64,000 nt of DNA from positions 992,001-1,056,000 of the forward strand of contig NZ_VFOZ01000002.1 of assembly GCF_006716425.1 (NCBI RefSeq). Direction: 5' to 3'. The notes beneath the pieces are model-generated. The model was not told where the DNA came from. It saw only the letters and a list, made by a program, of their open reading frames with translations, and ran no database searches. Shown piece by piece: positions 24,504 through 32,075 of the stretch. The DNA comes from Actinoallomurus bryophytorum (GTDB lineage Bacteria; Actinomycetota; Actinomycetes; Streptosporangiales; Streptosporangiaceae). Within the stretch, counting starts at the first letter, position 1. Each line of letters opens with the position of its first letter. Both the position numbers and the translations under genes were made by a program.

Positions 24504-25082
24504 CTACTGGGCCCGGCCCTTCTCGTCGCCCCGATCGACATCGAGGCCGACGACGGACTCGCAGCGATTGCACCGCCATTCGGCGATGACCGACTCGGAG
24601 CCCATGTCACGTGTCCGGTAGGGCTTAGTGATCTTTTTCCGCCGCATTCCGTACCCACAGCTCGAATGCATCATCAGACCGCACTCATGGCACGGCCACA
24701 CGTCGTGTCCGTGGCGGTCGCAGCCGGGGCAGACCGGACTGTCGTACGTGCCGAGGGGGTCGGCGTCGGACCGCCAGCCGCGTTCGAGGTCGAGGTACTC
24801 GTCCTCGGGCCAGTGGTGGTCGGCGAGCCAGGCGAGGTACTCCTCGGCGCCCGCGGCGAGGTTGGCCGTCATGGATTCGGGATGCCGCCATGCGTGGTCA
24901 GCGGGTATGTGGTCCCGGCGGCGGACCGCCATGACCGGCACGAGGGCGAGGAGGGCGAGGGGCAGCAGCAGGGCCGAGACGATCATGAGTCGGCGTCCGC
25001 GCGCGTGCTCGAGTCGTCGGTGACGCGTCGTCGCGGCAATGCTGCGGGGGGCACTGCGGTTCCCACGGGGGCGTCCTTTCAT
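24504..25082 (-). CDS. Membrane-anchored protein with a C4HC3 (PHD-finger-like) zinc motif
   Basis: 192 residues. A basic N-terminus is followed by one hydrophobic helix (residues 33-53) and a central linker rich in Trp, Asp and His (WLADHHWPEDEYLDLERGW). The C-terminal part has eight potential zinc ligands: Cys118-x2-Cys121, Cys131-x2-Cys134, His139-x2-Cys142, Cys171-x2-Cys174. The spacing and order (C4HC3), plus Trp169 two residues before Cys171, match the consensus of eukaryotic PHD fingers; treble-clef or C1-like domains are alternatives. An internal ATG at 24986 would start exactly at the membrane helix. Function unknown; a cytoplasmic zinc domain recruiting a partner to the membrane is a guess. 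Confidence 0.72.
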   Translation of the reverse strand: MKGRPRGNRSAPRSIAATTRHRRLEHARGRRLMIVSALLLPLALLALVPVMAVRRRDHIPADHAWRHPESMTANLAAGAEEYLAWLADHHWPEDEYLDLERGWRSDADPLGTYDSPVCPGCDRHGHDVWPCHECGLMMHSSCGYGMRRKKITKPYRTRDMGSESVIAEWRCNRCESVVGLDVDRGDEKGRAQ

Positions 25083-25348
25083 GAGTCACTGCTGGGGGAG
25101 AAAGATCACAAGGACCCTGGTCCACACGCACGTGGGGTTGTTCACAAAGAGGTATGAACAGTATCGAATCCCGCGTTGGCTAGGAAATCGATCAAACAAT
25201 TTAGTGATCATTTCCCGAATCGCCATTGGTCGCGATCAGAGCCTCTTCATGATCGAAAAAGGCCCGCGGAGACACCGGATCCGGTCCGTCGCCGACCCGC
25301 GTATCGGCGGGCCGATAGGGCGGGCGGCGACGGGCCGGGCGATCCGGC

Positions 25349-25939
25349 TCAGGTCCGCCGGGAGCCCTTCAGCCGCATCGCGTGCTCGACGATGGCGATG
25401 AGGACCTGGACGGCGGACTCGCGCCGGCGCACGTCGCACATGACGATCGGCACGCCCGGGTCGAGGTCGAGCGCCACCCGGACCCGCGCCTCGCCGTACC
25501 TGGGGGCGCCGTCGAAGTGGTTGACCGCCACCACGAACGGCGTGCGGCGCTGCTCGAAGAAGTCGATCGCGCCGAAGCAGTCCGTCAGCCGCCGCGTGTC
25601 GGCCAGCACGATGGCGCCGACCGCGCCGCGGGCGAGGCCCTCCCACATGAACCAGAAGCGCTTCTGCCCGGGAGTGCCGAACAGGTACAGCACGATGTTG
25701 CTCTCGAAGGTGATGCGGCCGAAGTCCATGGCCACCGTCGTGGACTCTTTGGGCTGCATGCCGGTGACGTCGTCGAGAGCGTGTCCCGCCTCGCTGCGCG
25801 CCCCCTCCGTCCGCAACGGGCGGATCTCACTCGCCGTGCTCACGAGCGTGGTCTTGCCGACGCCGAAGCCGCCGGCGATCAGGATCTTGATTGCGACCGG
25901 CCGGGCGCCGGGGGGCCGTTCAAAGAGAGTGGAGCTCAT
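25349..25939 (-). CDS. Conservon GTPase (CvnD-like, ATP/GTP-binding protein)
   Basis: This 196-residue small Ras-like GTPase of the conservon type has the P-loop AGGFGVGKTTLVST (residues 20-33), STTVAMDFGRITF (switch region), FGTPGQKRFWFMWEGL (DxxG-equivalent TPG), and VAVNHFDG in place of NKxD. These proteins act with a membrane histidine kinase, a roadblock protein and a DUF742 protein in a G-protein-like membrane signalling complex. The ATG at 25939 overlaps the end of the DUF742 gene by 20 bases, the usual conservon arrangement. It is the last gene of the minus-strand conservon. Confidence 0.92.
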   Translation of the reverse strand: MSSTLFERPPGARPVAIKILIAGGFGVGKTTLVSTASEIRPLRTEGARSEAGHALDDVTGMQPKESTTVAMDFGRITFESNIVLYLFGTPGQKRFWFMWEGLARGAVGAIVLADTRRLTDCFGAIDFFEQRRTPFVVAVNHFDGAPRYGEARVRVALDLDPGVPIVMCDVRRRESAVQVLIAIVEHAMRLKGSRRT

Positions 25940-26294
25940 CCAACACCATGCGGAGTACCGCCTCATCGCGCGCGAATTCGGACGGCGTGGGAGTGCTCAC
26001 CCTCGCCAGTCCCTTGTCTCTGAGATCTCCGATCAGAACACGGACCACGCCGAGTGGCAGGTCCAGGTCCGAGGCCAGGTCCGCGACCGTGATCGGCTGC
26101 CGGCAGCGGGAGAGGAGACGCAGGTGCTCCGATTCGAGCCACCTGCGGTCCATCTTCGACGGCGCGGCCCCGACGACGACGGCGACCAGGTCCAGTTGCC
26201 GTCCCTGTGAGCGAGTCCGTCCCCGTGTGACGGCGTACGGCCGGACCACCGGTCCCGCCGCGTCATCGAACCATCGCCGTCTCCGCTCGCCCAC
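25920..26294 (-). CDS. Conservon DUF742 protein (CvnC-like)
   Basis: This 124-residue DUF742 protein has the usual N-terminal WFDDAAGPVVRPYAVTRGRTR, then LVAVVVG and a winged-helix-like HLRLLSRCRQPITVADLASDLDLPLGVVRVLIGDL. CvnC proteins are small accessory factors of the conservon signalling complex and may interact with the GTPase or DNA. The GTG start at 26294 lies six bases after the roadblock gene. No unusual feature. Confidence 0.92.
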   Translation of the reverse strand: MGERRRRWFDDAAGPVVRPYAVTRGRTRSQGRQLDLVAVVVGAAPSKMDRRWLESEHLRLLSRCRQPITVADLASDLDLPLGVVRVLIGDLRDKGLARVSTPTPSEFARDEAVLRMVLDELHSL

Positions 26295-26300
26295 CGGAGA

Positions 26301-26714
26301 TCACCCCCCGCCCGGCGTTCCACCTGCCGACCTCGGCGCCGTCGCGAGATGCCGGCGTACCCGCTTGACCAGCCGGGTCATCTCGTACGCGATCAGGCCG
26401 ATGTTCGCCTCGCCTTCGGCCAGCACGGCCAGACAGGACCCGTCTCCGGCCGCCATCACGAACACGAACGCCGACTCCAGCTCGATGACCGTCTGGCGGA
26501 TCTCCCCGCCGCCGAAGGTATCGCTGACGCTGCGCGCCAGGCTGTGGAATCCGGCCGCGAGCGCGGCAAGATGCTCGGCGTCGGCGAGAACGATACCTCG
26601 CGACATGCCCATCGGCACGCCGTCACCGGACAGGATCATCGCCTGCCGAACCTGGGCGACCCGGCCGACGAGATCATCCAGCAACCAGTTCAGCTCACCG
26701 GTCGTGTCGAGCAT
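26301..26714 (-). CDS. Conservon roadblock/LC7 protein (CvnB-like)
   Basis: This 137-residue roadblock/LC7-domain protein has LNWLLDDLVGRVAQVRQAMILSGDGVPMGMSRGI (first helix and strand), EHLAALAAGFHSLARSVSDTFGGG, and CLAVLAEGEANIGLIAYEMTRLVKRV at the end. Roadblock proteins act with small GTPases as GAP- or GEF-like partners, and in conservons they bridge kinase and GTPase. The stop is six bases before the DUF742 start and the start is 22 bases from the kinase stop. Confidence 0.93.
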   Translation of the reverse strand: MLDTTGELNWLLDDLVGRVAQVRQAMILSGDGVPMGMSRGIVLADAEHLAALAAGFHSLARSVSDTFGGGEIRQTVIELESAFVFVMAAGDGSCLAVLAEGEANIGLIAYEMTRLVKRVRRHLATAPRSAGGTPGGG

Positions 26715-26736
26715 TCGCCCTCGCCTTCCAAGGAAC

Positions 26737-28971
26737 TCACTCGTCGGGTTCTTCTTCCTCGCGTCCGCGCGTCCAACCCTCTTGGAGCGAGGCCATCAGC
26801 GAACGAGTCTCCTCCGGCGGCCGGGTGGTCGGCGAGCCCGTGCCCGCCGGACCGGGCGGAGGTGCGTCGTCGCGCAGCTGCGGGGCGAGGTTCGCCTGGC
26901 GGACGCGCCGCGGCAGCTCGGGTGCGCCGGGATCGGTACGGTCGCCGGTGGCACCGAGCGCCCGCACCGGACCGCTGATGCGCGGCCCGGACGACTCCCC
27001 CGTCTCGGCGGGGCGCCATGCGGAGGACGGCTCGTCGGACCAGGTCTGGTCGTAGTCCGAGCCCTCGTCCCCGGCGATGAAGTCCAGGGGGATCATCACG
27101 TTGGCGCGTGCGCCACCGTACGGCGACGTCGTCAGCCGTACGGTGATCCCGTGCCGTTCGGCCAGCCTGCCCACGATGAACAGGCCGAGACGGTCGCTGT
27201 CCGCCAGGTCGAACTCCGGCGGATGTGACAGCCGGTGGTTCGCGTCGGCGAGCTCGGCCTCGTTCATGCCGATGCCGAGGTCCTCGATCTCGACGGCGTA
27301 CCCCATGGCGGCCAGCTCACCGCGTACGTGGACCGGTGCGGGGGGCGGTGAGAAGGCGGTGGCGTTCTCGATCAGCTCGGCCAGCAGATGGGTGACGTCG
27401 GCGACGACGGCGCCATCGAGCGCGGCGGGCGTCGCGGCGTCCACGACGACACGGGTGTAGTCCTCCACCTCGGCGATGGCGGCGCGCAGGATGTCACGTA
27501 CGACCACTGGATGGCGCCAGCCGCGCGCGGGCGGCGCCCCGGACAGGATCACCAGGCCCTCCGCGTGACGCCGCATGCGGGTCGTGAGGTGGTCGAGGGC
27601 GAACAGGTCCTCCAGGGAGTCCGGGTCCGACGCCTCCCGCTCCATGGTGTCGAGCATGCTGAGCTGACGGTGCAGCAGCGACTGGCTGCGCCACGCGAGG
27701 TTGAGGAAGACCTGGCTGATGCCCTGCCGCAGGCGCGCCTCGCCGATGGCCGACTGCACGGCGGTCCGCTGCAGCGTGCTCAGGGCGTCGGCGACCCTGG
27801 AGACCTCCTTGCTCCGGCCCACCGTGATCGGCGGGACCTCGGCGTCGACGTCGACCTTCTCCCCTGCCCTGAGCCGCTTGATCACCTGCGGCAGCCGATC
27901 CCCGGCCAGGTCGAGGGCGGCCCGCTCCAGGCCGACGAGCTCTCGTGCCAGGCTCCGGCCGAAGAACACCGACACCGCGATCGACAGGGCGACGGCGAGC
28001 AGACCGAACCCGGCCGCCGCATACAACAGGAACATGATCCGGTCGCCGATCGGCTTGGCCTCGGCGGTGAGGACGGCGCCGGCGCGTTCGGTCGCCTGCG
28101 GCCACGTCCTGGTCAGCGGTGCGACCGTGGACCGCCAGGTATCCGCCTTCGGCGCGAGCGACGCTCTGGCGCCACCCGCGACAATGGTGTCCTCCAGGCT
28201 ACGGAGGGTGGTGAACTCCGACGAGCCCGCGAGCAGATCCAGCGGGCCACGCAGGCTGGGCTTCATGTCCGCGAGTCCGGTATCAACCAAATAGCGCTCA
28301 TTGTCCGCACTCCGCGCGAACAGGGTGAACTCCGCGCCGGTGAATCGGCGCTCGCGCCTGGCCAGCGCCGCCGCCACGAGCGCGTTCTCGCGCATCACGA
28401 ACTCCTGGGCGGTGCTCACCGAGCCGATCGCGGTGCCCTGCCGGTAGACGTCCGGATCATTGATCAGCACAACGCTGCCGAAAAGACGAAGAAGTGACTC
28501 GATCACGGTGCTGTAGTCATTGACCGCACCCAGCGCGTCCACGCTGCCCGTGTCGACCTGCGCGCGTACGCCGGGCAGCCCGTCGAGCCCGGTCAGGAGC
28601 TCGTCGAGGCGATGTCTCGTCGTATCGCTCATCGCCGGTCGCGCCTGGCCGCTAAGGGCCGACCGGCGGAACGCGTTCTCCGCCGCGTCGGTGGCGGCCC
28701 GCGCGGTGGTGACGGCGCCGCGGTCCTTTCCGCCACTACTCACTAACACCGCGGCCGCGACGCGCTCCTGCTGCAAAGTGGCCACAAGTGTGGTGACCGG
28801 CACGGCGACCTTACGGTACGTGGTCGATGCCTCGTATTTCCCGTAGGCGTCCTGGGCAGTGAGATAGGCGGCGAAGGCCCAGAGCGCCGCAAGGGACAGC
28901 AACGGCACCAAGAGGAGAACCAGCAACCTCAGCCGGAGCGACCGCCGTGCGGAATGCCTGTAGGAAGCCAT
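26737..28971 (-). CDS. Conservon sensor histidine kinase with NIT-type sensor domain (CvnA-like)
   Basis: 744 residues. There is one transmembrane helix near residues 14-38 and a second at 311-336, enclosing a helical extracellular domain (about 40-300) of the nitrate/nitrite-sensing (NIT) type. A HAMP-like linker follows, then a degenerate dimerisation region (LNLAWRSQSLLHRQLSMLDTMEREASDPD), and an HATPase with N-box LLAELIENATAFSPP near 530, DLGIGM, and RLGLFIVGRLAERHGI near 595. The usual phosphoacceptor motif is unclear, as in other CvnA proteins, so signalling may occur through ATPase-roadblock-GTPase contacts. The last 120 residues are Pro/Gly-rich. It is first of the four-gene minus-strand conservon. 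Confidence 0.92.
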   Translation of the reverse strand: MASYRHSARRSLRLRLLVLLLVPLLSLAALWAFAAYLTAQDAYGKYEASTTYRKVAVPVTTLVATLQQERVAAAVLVSSGGKDRGAVTTARAATDAAENAFRRSALSGQARPAMSDTTRHRLDELLTGLDGLPGVRAQVDTGSVDALGAVNDYSTVIESLLRLFGSVVLINDPDVYRQGTAIGSVSTAQEFVMRENALVAAALARRERRFTGAEFTLFARSADNERYLVDTGLADMKPSLRGPLDLLAGSSEFTTLRSLEDTIVAGGARASLAPKADTWRSTVAPLTRTWPQATERAGAVLTAEAKPIGDRIMFLLYAAAGFGLLAVALSIAVSVFFGRSLARELVGLERAALDLAGDRLPQVIKRLRAGEKVDVDAEVPPITVGRSKEVSRVADALSTLQRTAVQSAIGEARLRQGISQVFLNLAWRSQSLLHRQLSMLDTMEREASDPDSLEDLFALDHLTTRMRRHAEGLVILSGAPPARGWRHPVVVRDILRAAIAEVEDYTRVVVDAATPAALDGAVVADVTHLLAELIENATAFSPPPAPVHVRGELAAMGYAVEIEDLGIGMNEAELADANHRLSHPPEFDLADSDRLGLFIVGRLAERHGITVRLTTSPYGGARANVMIPLDFIAGDEGSDYDQTWSDEPSSAWRPAETGESSGPRISGPVRALGATGDRTDPGAPELPRRVRQANLAPQLRDDAPPPGPAGTGSPTTRPPEETRSLMASLQEGWTRGREEEEPDE

Positions 28972-29150
28972 GGCAGCCTTATCGGTTTAAGCGAGTGCCC
29001 AAAGACACCGCCCTTGGAGCAAGATTCCCCGAGAGGGTAAATGGCACCACATTAGTCACCCTGGTGGCAACTCACCGCAATCATCGACTTCCGGTATATC
29101 TGAATCTCCCCTTCGGGGCACCGATCGATCCGGCGGGTGAGGCCGCTCCG

Positions 29151-29603
29151 TCACCAGTCCTCGGTCTGCTCCACCGCGACCTCGACCAGACCCTCGCCGG
29201 TCTGCTCGTAGCGCCTCATCGTGCTGAGCGGAGGCGAGTAGACGTGGACGCTGACGGCAGGGGCACCGGAGGCATTACGCACGTCATGGACGTAGTCGAC
29301 GCCGAACGCCCATGACTGGCCCGCCTCAACGGTGCGCGTCTCGCCCGGCTCGCGCTCCTCGAGGCTGCCGAGGACGACCGTGAAGGCACCCTCGGACTCG
29401 CCGTGGTCGTGGAACCCCGTGGCCTGGCCCGGCAGCCAGCTGATCAGCCAGACCTCGTGGTCGGCGTCCTGGTGCAGGCGCTCGTACCAGCGCCCGTCGG
29501 CGCTCAGCCGGACGCGGTGCAGCCATTCCTCGGGCCGGTCGGCGAGCGACTTGGCGATCTCGGCGAGCCGGGGCGTGGTCGACGTGATGGTGGCGGCGGT
29601 CAT
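29151..29603 (-). CDS. Cysteine dioxygenase family protein
   Basis: This 150-residue cupin of the type I cysteine dioxygenase family has the iron motif GFHDHGESEGAFTVVLGSLEE (His-x-His) and a second-motif His in VDYVHDVRNASG. Eukaryotic-type enzymes oxidise cysteine to cysteine sulfinate with O2 and a non-heme iron; bacterial members may use related thiols. The ATG at 29603 follows AGAGAGACC. A leader peptide ORF (29650-29736) lies 46 bases upstream on the same strand and ends Cys-Arg, so expression may respond to cysteine supply (inference). Confidence 0.88.
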   Translation of the reverse strand: MTAATITSTTPRLAEIAKSLADRPEEWLHRVRLSADGRWYERLHQDADHEVWLISWLPGQATGFHDHGESEGAFTVVLGSLEEREPGETRTVEAGQSWAFGVDYVHDVRNASGAPAVSVHVYSPPLSTMRRYEQTGEGLVEVAVEQTEDW

Positions 29604-29649
29604 TCTCGGTCTCTCTTCTCTGGGTGGGCGAGCGGTCTTGGGGAACCGG

Positions 29650-29736
29650 TCACCGACACAGCGCGCTGGCCTGCCGTCGTAGATCGACGTGCAGGCGTGC
29701 GTGGAAGCGCGCATCAAGGGAAGCGCCGAGAAGCAT
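29650..29736 (-). CDS. Putative leader peptide upstream of cysteine dioxygenase
   Basis: A 28-residue ORF starts at ATG 29736 and ends at TGA 29650-29652. Its C-terminal half, LHVDLRRQASALCR, closely resembles the small actinobacterial 'putative leader peptide' family found before sulfur and cysteine genes, with a Cys next to the end. It lies 46 bases before the dioxygenase start. Ribosome stalling on Cys could control downstream translation or transcription. Similarity is from memory of the family; function is inferred. Confidence 0.72.
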   Translation of the reverse strand: MLLGASLDARFHARLHVDLRRQASALCR

Positions 29737-29910
29737 TCCCCCAGCTTGGAGCACATTGCCTACTAAGTCAACTGGAAACATAGAGATCGCGTACGGCGCC
29801 GGTGCGTGCAACGCCGCGCGCGAACCGTCCGCCGACGCCGCCGGCCCGCTCATCGATGCCGAGTCGGGCGTATCCATGGCGCGCCGCCGCGCCGTGGTTA
29901 TCGTCCTCGC

Positions 29911-31839
29911 ATGTGCGAAGGCCTGATCGCCGGGCAGTACCTGCTCATCGAGCAGGTGGGCAGGGGCGGCTTCGCGGTGGTCTGGCGCGCACGCGACGAA
30001 GTTCTCCAGCGTGACGTCGCGGCCAAACAGTTGTTCCTGCCGCCGTACCTCACCGACGAGCAGCGCCGCGAACACCGCGAGCGGACTCTCCGCGAGGCGC
30101 GTTCGGCGGCCAGGCTCGCCCATCCCGGCGTCGTGACCGTCCATGACGTGGTCGAGCACGAGGGCGTCCCGTGGATCATCATGGAGTTCGTCCATGGACG
30201 CACTCTGGGCGAGATCGTGCGTACGGACGGCCCGCTCACGCCGGGGCGGGCGGCCGAGGTCGGGCTGCGGCTGCTGGACGCGCTGTGCGCCGCACACGCG
30301 GCCGGGGTGCTCCACCGCGACGTCAAGCCGAGCAACGTCATCATCGGCGACCGGCGTGTGGTCCTCGGCGACTTCGGTATCGCCCGGATCGAGGGCGACA
30401 CGGAGCTGACCCAGTCCGGCATCGTCATGGGCGCCCCGGCCTACACCGCGCCCGAACGTGCCCGCGGCGAGCCCGCCTTGGCCGCCTCGGACCTGTGGTC
30501 CCTGGGCGCCACGCTCTTCTACGCCGTCGAGGGGCGCCGGGCGTTCCGCGGGCCGAACCCGAACGCGACCTTCCACGCCATCCTGACGTGCGAGCCCGCT
30601 CCCCTGCGGCGTGCCGGTCCACTGGCCCCGGTCATCGAGGGCCTGTTGCGCAAGGACGCCGCCGCCCGGATGAACGCCGGAGAGGCCGCCGAGCTGCTCG
30701 CCGACGCCGCCGGCGCCCACGACCGTGTATCCGTGCCGCCGCACCTGCCCGGGCGGGCTCTGCCCGGCCACGGCCGGCGGCATCGGTGGCGGGAGGCGAC
30801 CCGCCCGACATCGGATCTCCCCGCTCCGCGCCGTCCACGGCCCCATCCGGTACGCCGTCCCGCCGTGGCCGCCCTCTCCTTCACCGCGCTCGCCGTCCTG
30901 CTGCTGAGCAACGCGCTGCGCGTGGACGATCCGCGGCGCCGTCCCGCGGCGTCGTACCGCACCCCACCGGCGCACCCACGCCTGACCGCGACGCTGCCGG
31001 CCGGGCGGGGCGAGATCCTCAGCGTGGTGTTCAGCCCGGACGGCAGGACCATCGCGACGGGCGGCCGGGACCGTGCCGTACGGCTCTGGACCGTCGCCGG
31101 CCACCGCATGGCGGGAACACTCGCCGGGCACCGTGATCCGGTCTCGACGGTGGCGTTCAGCCCGGACGGCAGAACGCTCGCCACCGGCGGCCACGACGGT
31201 GAGGTGATCCTCTGGAACGCCCCCGGTCACCGCGCGATCGCCACTCTCAGCACGCACGGCCGGAGTGTGGGCGCGCTGACCTTCAGCCCGGACGGCTCCG
31301 TCCTGGCGACCGCGGGCGACGCCGTACGCCTGTGGAACGTCGCCCGGCACCGAAAGGTCCGATCGCTGCCCGCCACCGGGGAGAACCTCCGCGCCGCCTC
31401 GTTCGGCCCGCACGGCACGACCCTTGCCACCGCGGGCACCAGGACCGTACGCCTGTGGCACGTCACGGGCCGCAGCCGACCCGCCACGGTCACCCGGCTG
31501 ACGTCGCCGTCCGGCGGAATGGCGTTCAGCGGGGACGGGAGGATGCTCGCCGGCGGCAACGACGAACGCGGCGTCCGGCTCTGGGACGTCGGCGGCCACC
31601 GGCTGCTGACCACGGTGCCCGGCGCCCACGCGAACGCCGTCGCCTTCAGCCCGGACGGCCACACCCTGGCCTGCGCGAGCGGGCAGGCCGTACTCCTGTG
31701 GAACACCACGACCGGCACCCCCGCCGCCCGCCTCGACGCGGGCACGCGAACGGTCGAGGCGATCGCCTTCAGCCCGGACGGCAAGACCCTCGCGACGGCG
31801 GGCGACGACGCCGCCGTACGCCTGTGGCACCTCCCCTGA
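29911..31839 (+). CDS. Serine/threonine protein kinase fused to a seven-bladed WD40 propeller
   Basis: 642 residues. The kinase domain (about 8-275) has the glycine loop VGRGGFAVVWRA, Lys near 39, HRDVKPSN with catalytic Asp near 136, DFGIARIEGD near 153, and APEYT-type activation-segment features (GAPAYTAPERARG). A basic linker leads to one membrane helix (residues near 316-338). Seven repeats of the FSPDG-xx-LATGG-x-VRLW type cover about 366-642, enough for one complete beta-propeller, which by topology faces outward. This is a typical actinobacterial receptor kinase with a propeller sensor; ligand and substrates are unknown. The ATG at 29911 lacks a clear ribosome site. Confidence 0.92.
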   Translation: MCEGLIAGQYLLIEQVGRGGFAVVWRARDEVLQRDVAAKQLFLPPYLTDEQRREHRERTLREARSAARLAHPGVVTVHDVVEHEGVPWIIMEFVHGRTLGEIVRTDGPLTPGRAAEVGLRLLDALCAAHAAGVLHRDVKPSNVIIGDRRVVLGDFGIARIEGDTELTQSGIVMGAPAYTAPERARGEPALAASDLWSLGATLFYAVEGRRAFRGPNPNATFHAILTCEPAPLRRAGPLAPVIEGLLRKDAAARMNAGEAAELLADAAGAHDRVSVPPHLPGRALPGHGRRHRWREATRPTSDLPAPRRPRPHPVRRPAVAALSFTALAVLLLSNALRVDDPRRRPAASYRTPPAHPRLTATLPAGRGEILSVVFSPDGRTIATGGRDRAVRLWTVAGHRMAGTLAGHRDPVSTVAFSPDGRTLATGGHDGEVILWNAPGHRAIATLSTHGRSVGALTFSPDGSVLATAGDAVRLWNVARHRKVRSLPATGENLRAASFGPHGTTLATAGTRTVRLWHVTGRSRPATVTRLTSPSGGMAFSGDGRMLAGGNDERGVRLWDVGGHRLLTTVPGAHANAVAFSPDGHTLACASGQAVLLWNTTTGTPAARLDAGTRTVEAIAFSPDGKTLATAGDDAAVRLWHLP

Positions 31840-31908
31840 CCACCGGCCCTGCCCCCGGCCGCACGAATCGGATCATGTGCCTCCCTGTGCTAGCCTTCAT
31901 TGCGTTCT

Positions 31909-31982
31909 CGGGACGTAGCGCAGCTTGGTAGCGCATTTGACTGGGGGTCAAAGGGTCGTGGGTTCGAATCCCGCCGTCCCGA
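31909..31982 (+). tRNA. tRNA-Pro(GGG)
   Basis: The 74-base sequence folds as a cloverleaf. The acceptor stem CGGGACG (31909-31915) pairs with CGTCCCG (31975-31981) and is followed by discriminator A. The D-arm is GCGCAGCTTGGTAGCGC, the anticodon arm TTGACTGGGGGTCAA has anticodon GGG (Pro), and the T-arm is CGTGGGTTCGAATCCCGC. CCA is not encoded. It lies between the kinase gene and a strong hairpin at 32021-32058. Confidence 0.97.
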
Positions 31983-32020
31983 CCGAGATCAGAGGACGCT
32001 CGCGTCACTGAGTGACTTGT

Positions 32021-32058
32021 GTGGGAGGAACGCCGGAAGTGTTCGGCGTCCCTCCCAC
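32021..32058. terminator. Strong hairpin between tRNA-Pro and the histidine kinase gene
   Basis: GTGGGAGG and CCTCCCAC pair, and after one mismatch ACGCCG pairs with CGGCGT, giving a 14-bp interrupted stem with an eight-base loop. It sits 39 bp downstream of the tRNA and 18 bp from the 3' end of the minus-strand histidine kinase gene, so it could terminate both. A weak T-rich tract follows on the plus strand. Confidence 0.72.
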
Positions 32059-32075
32059 TGTCATTTCCTGGCCGG

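Noticed and set aside
29737-31830. Long minus-strand ORF antisense to the receptor kinase
   Set aside because: Its composition reflects the opposite-strand GC-rich kinase gene and it lacks domain similarity. Only the last 28 codons (29650-29736) match a known leader-peptide pattern and were kept.
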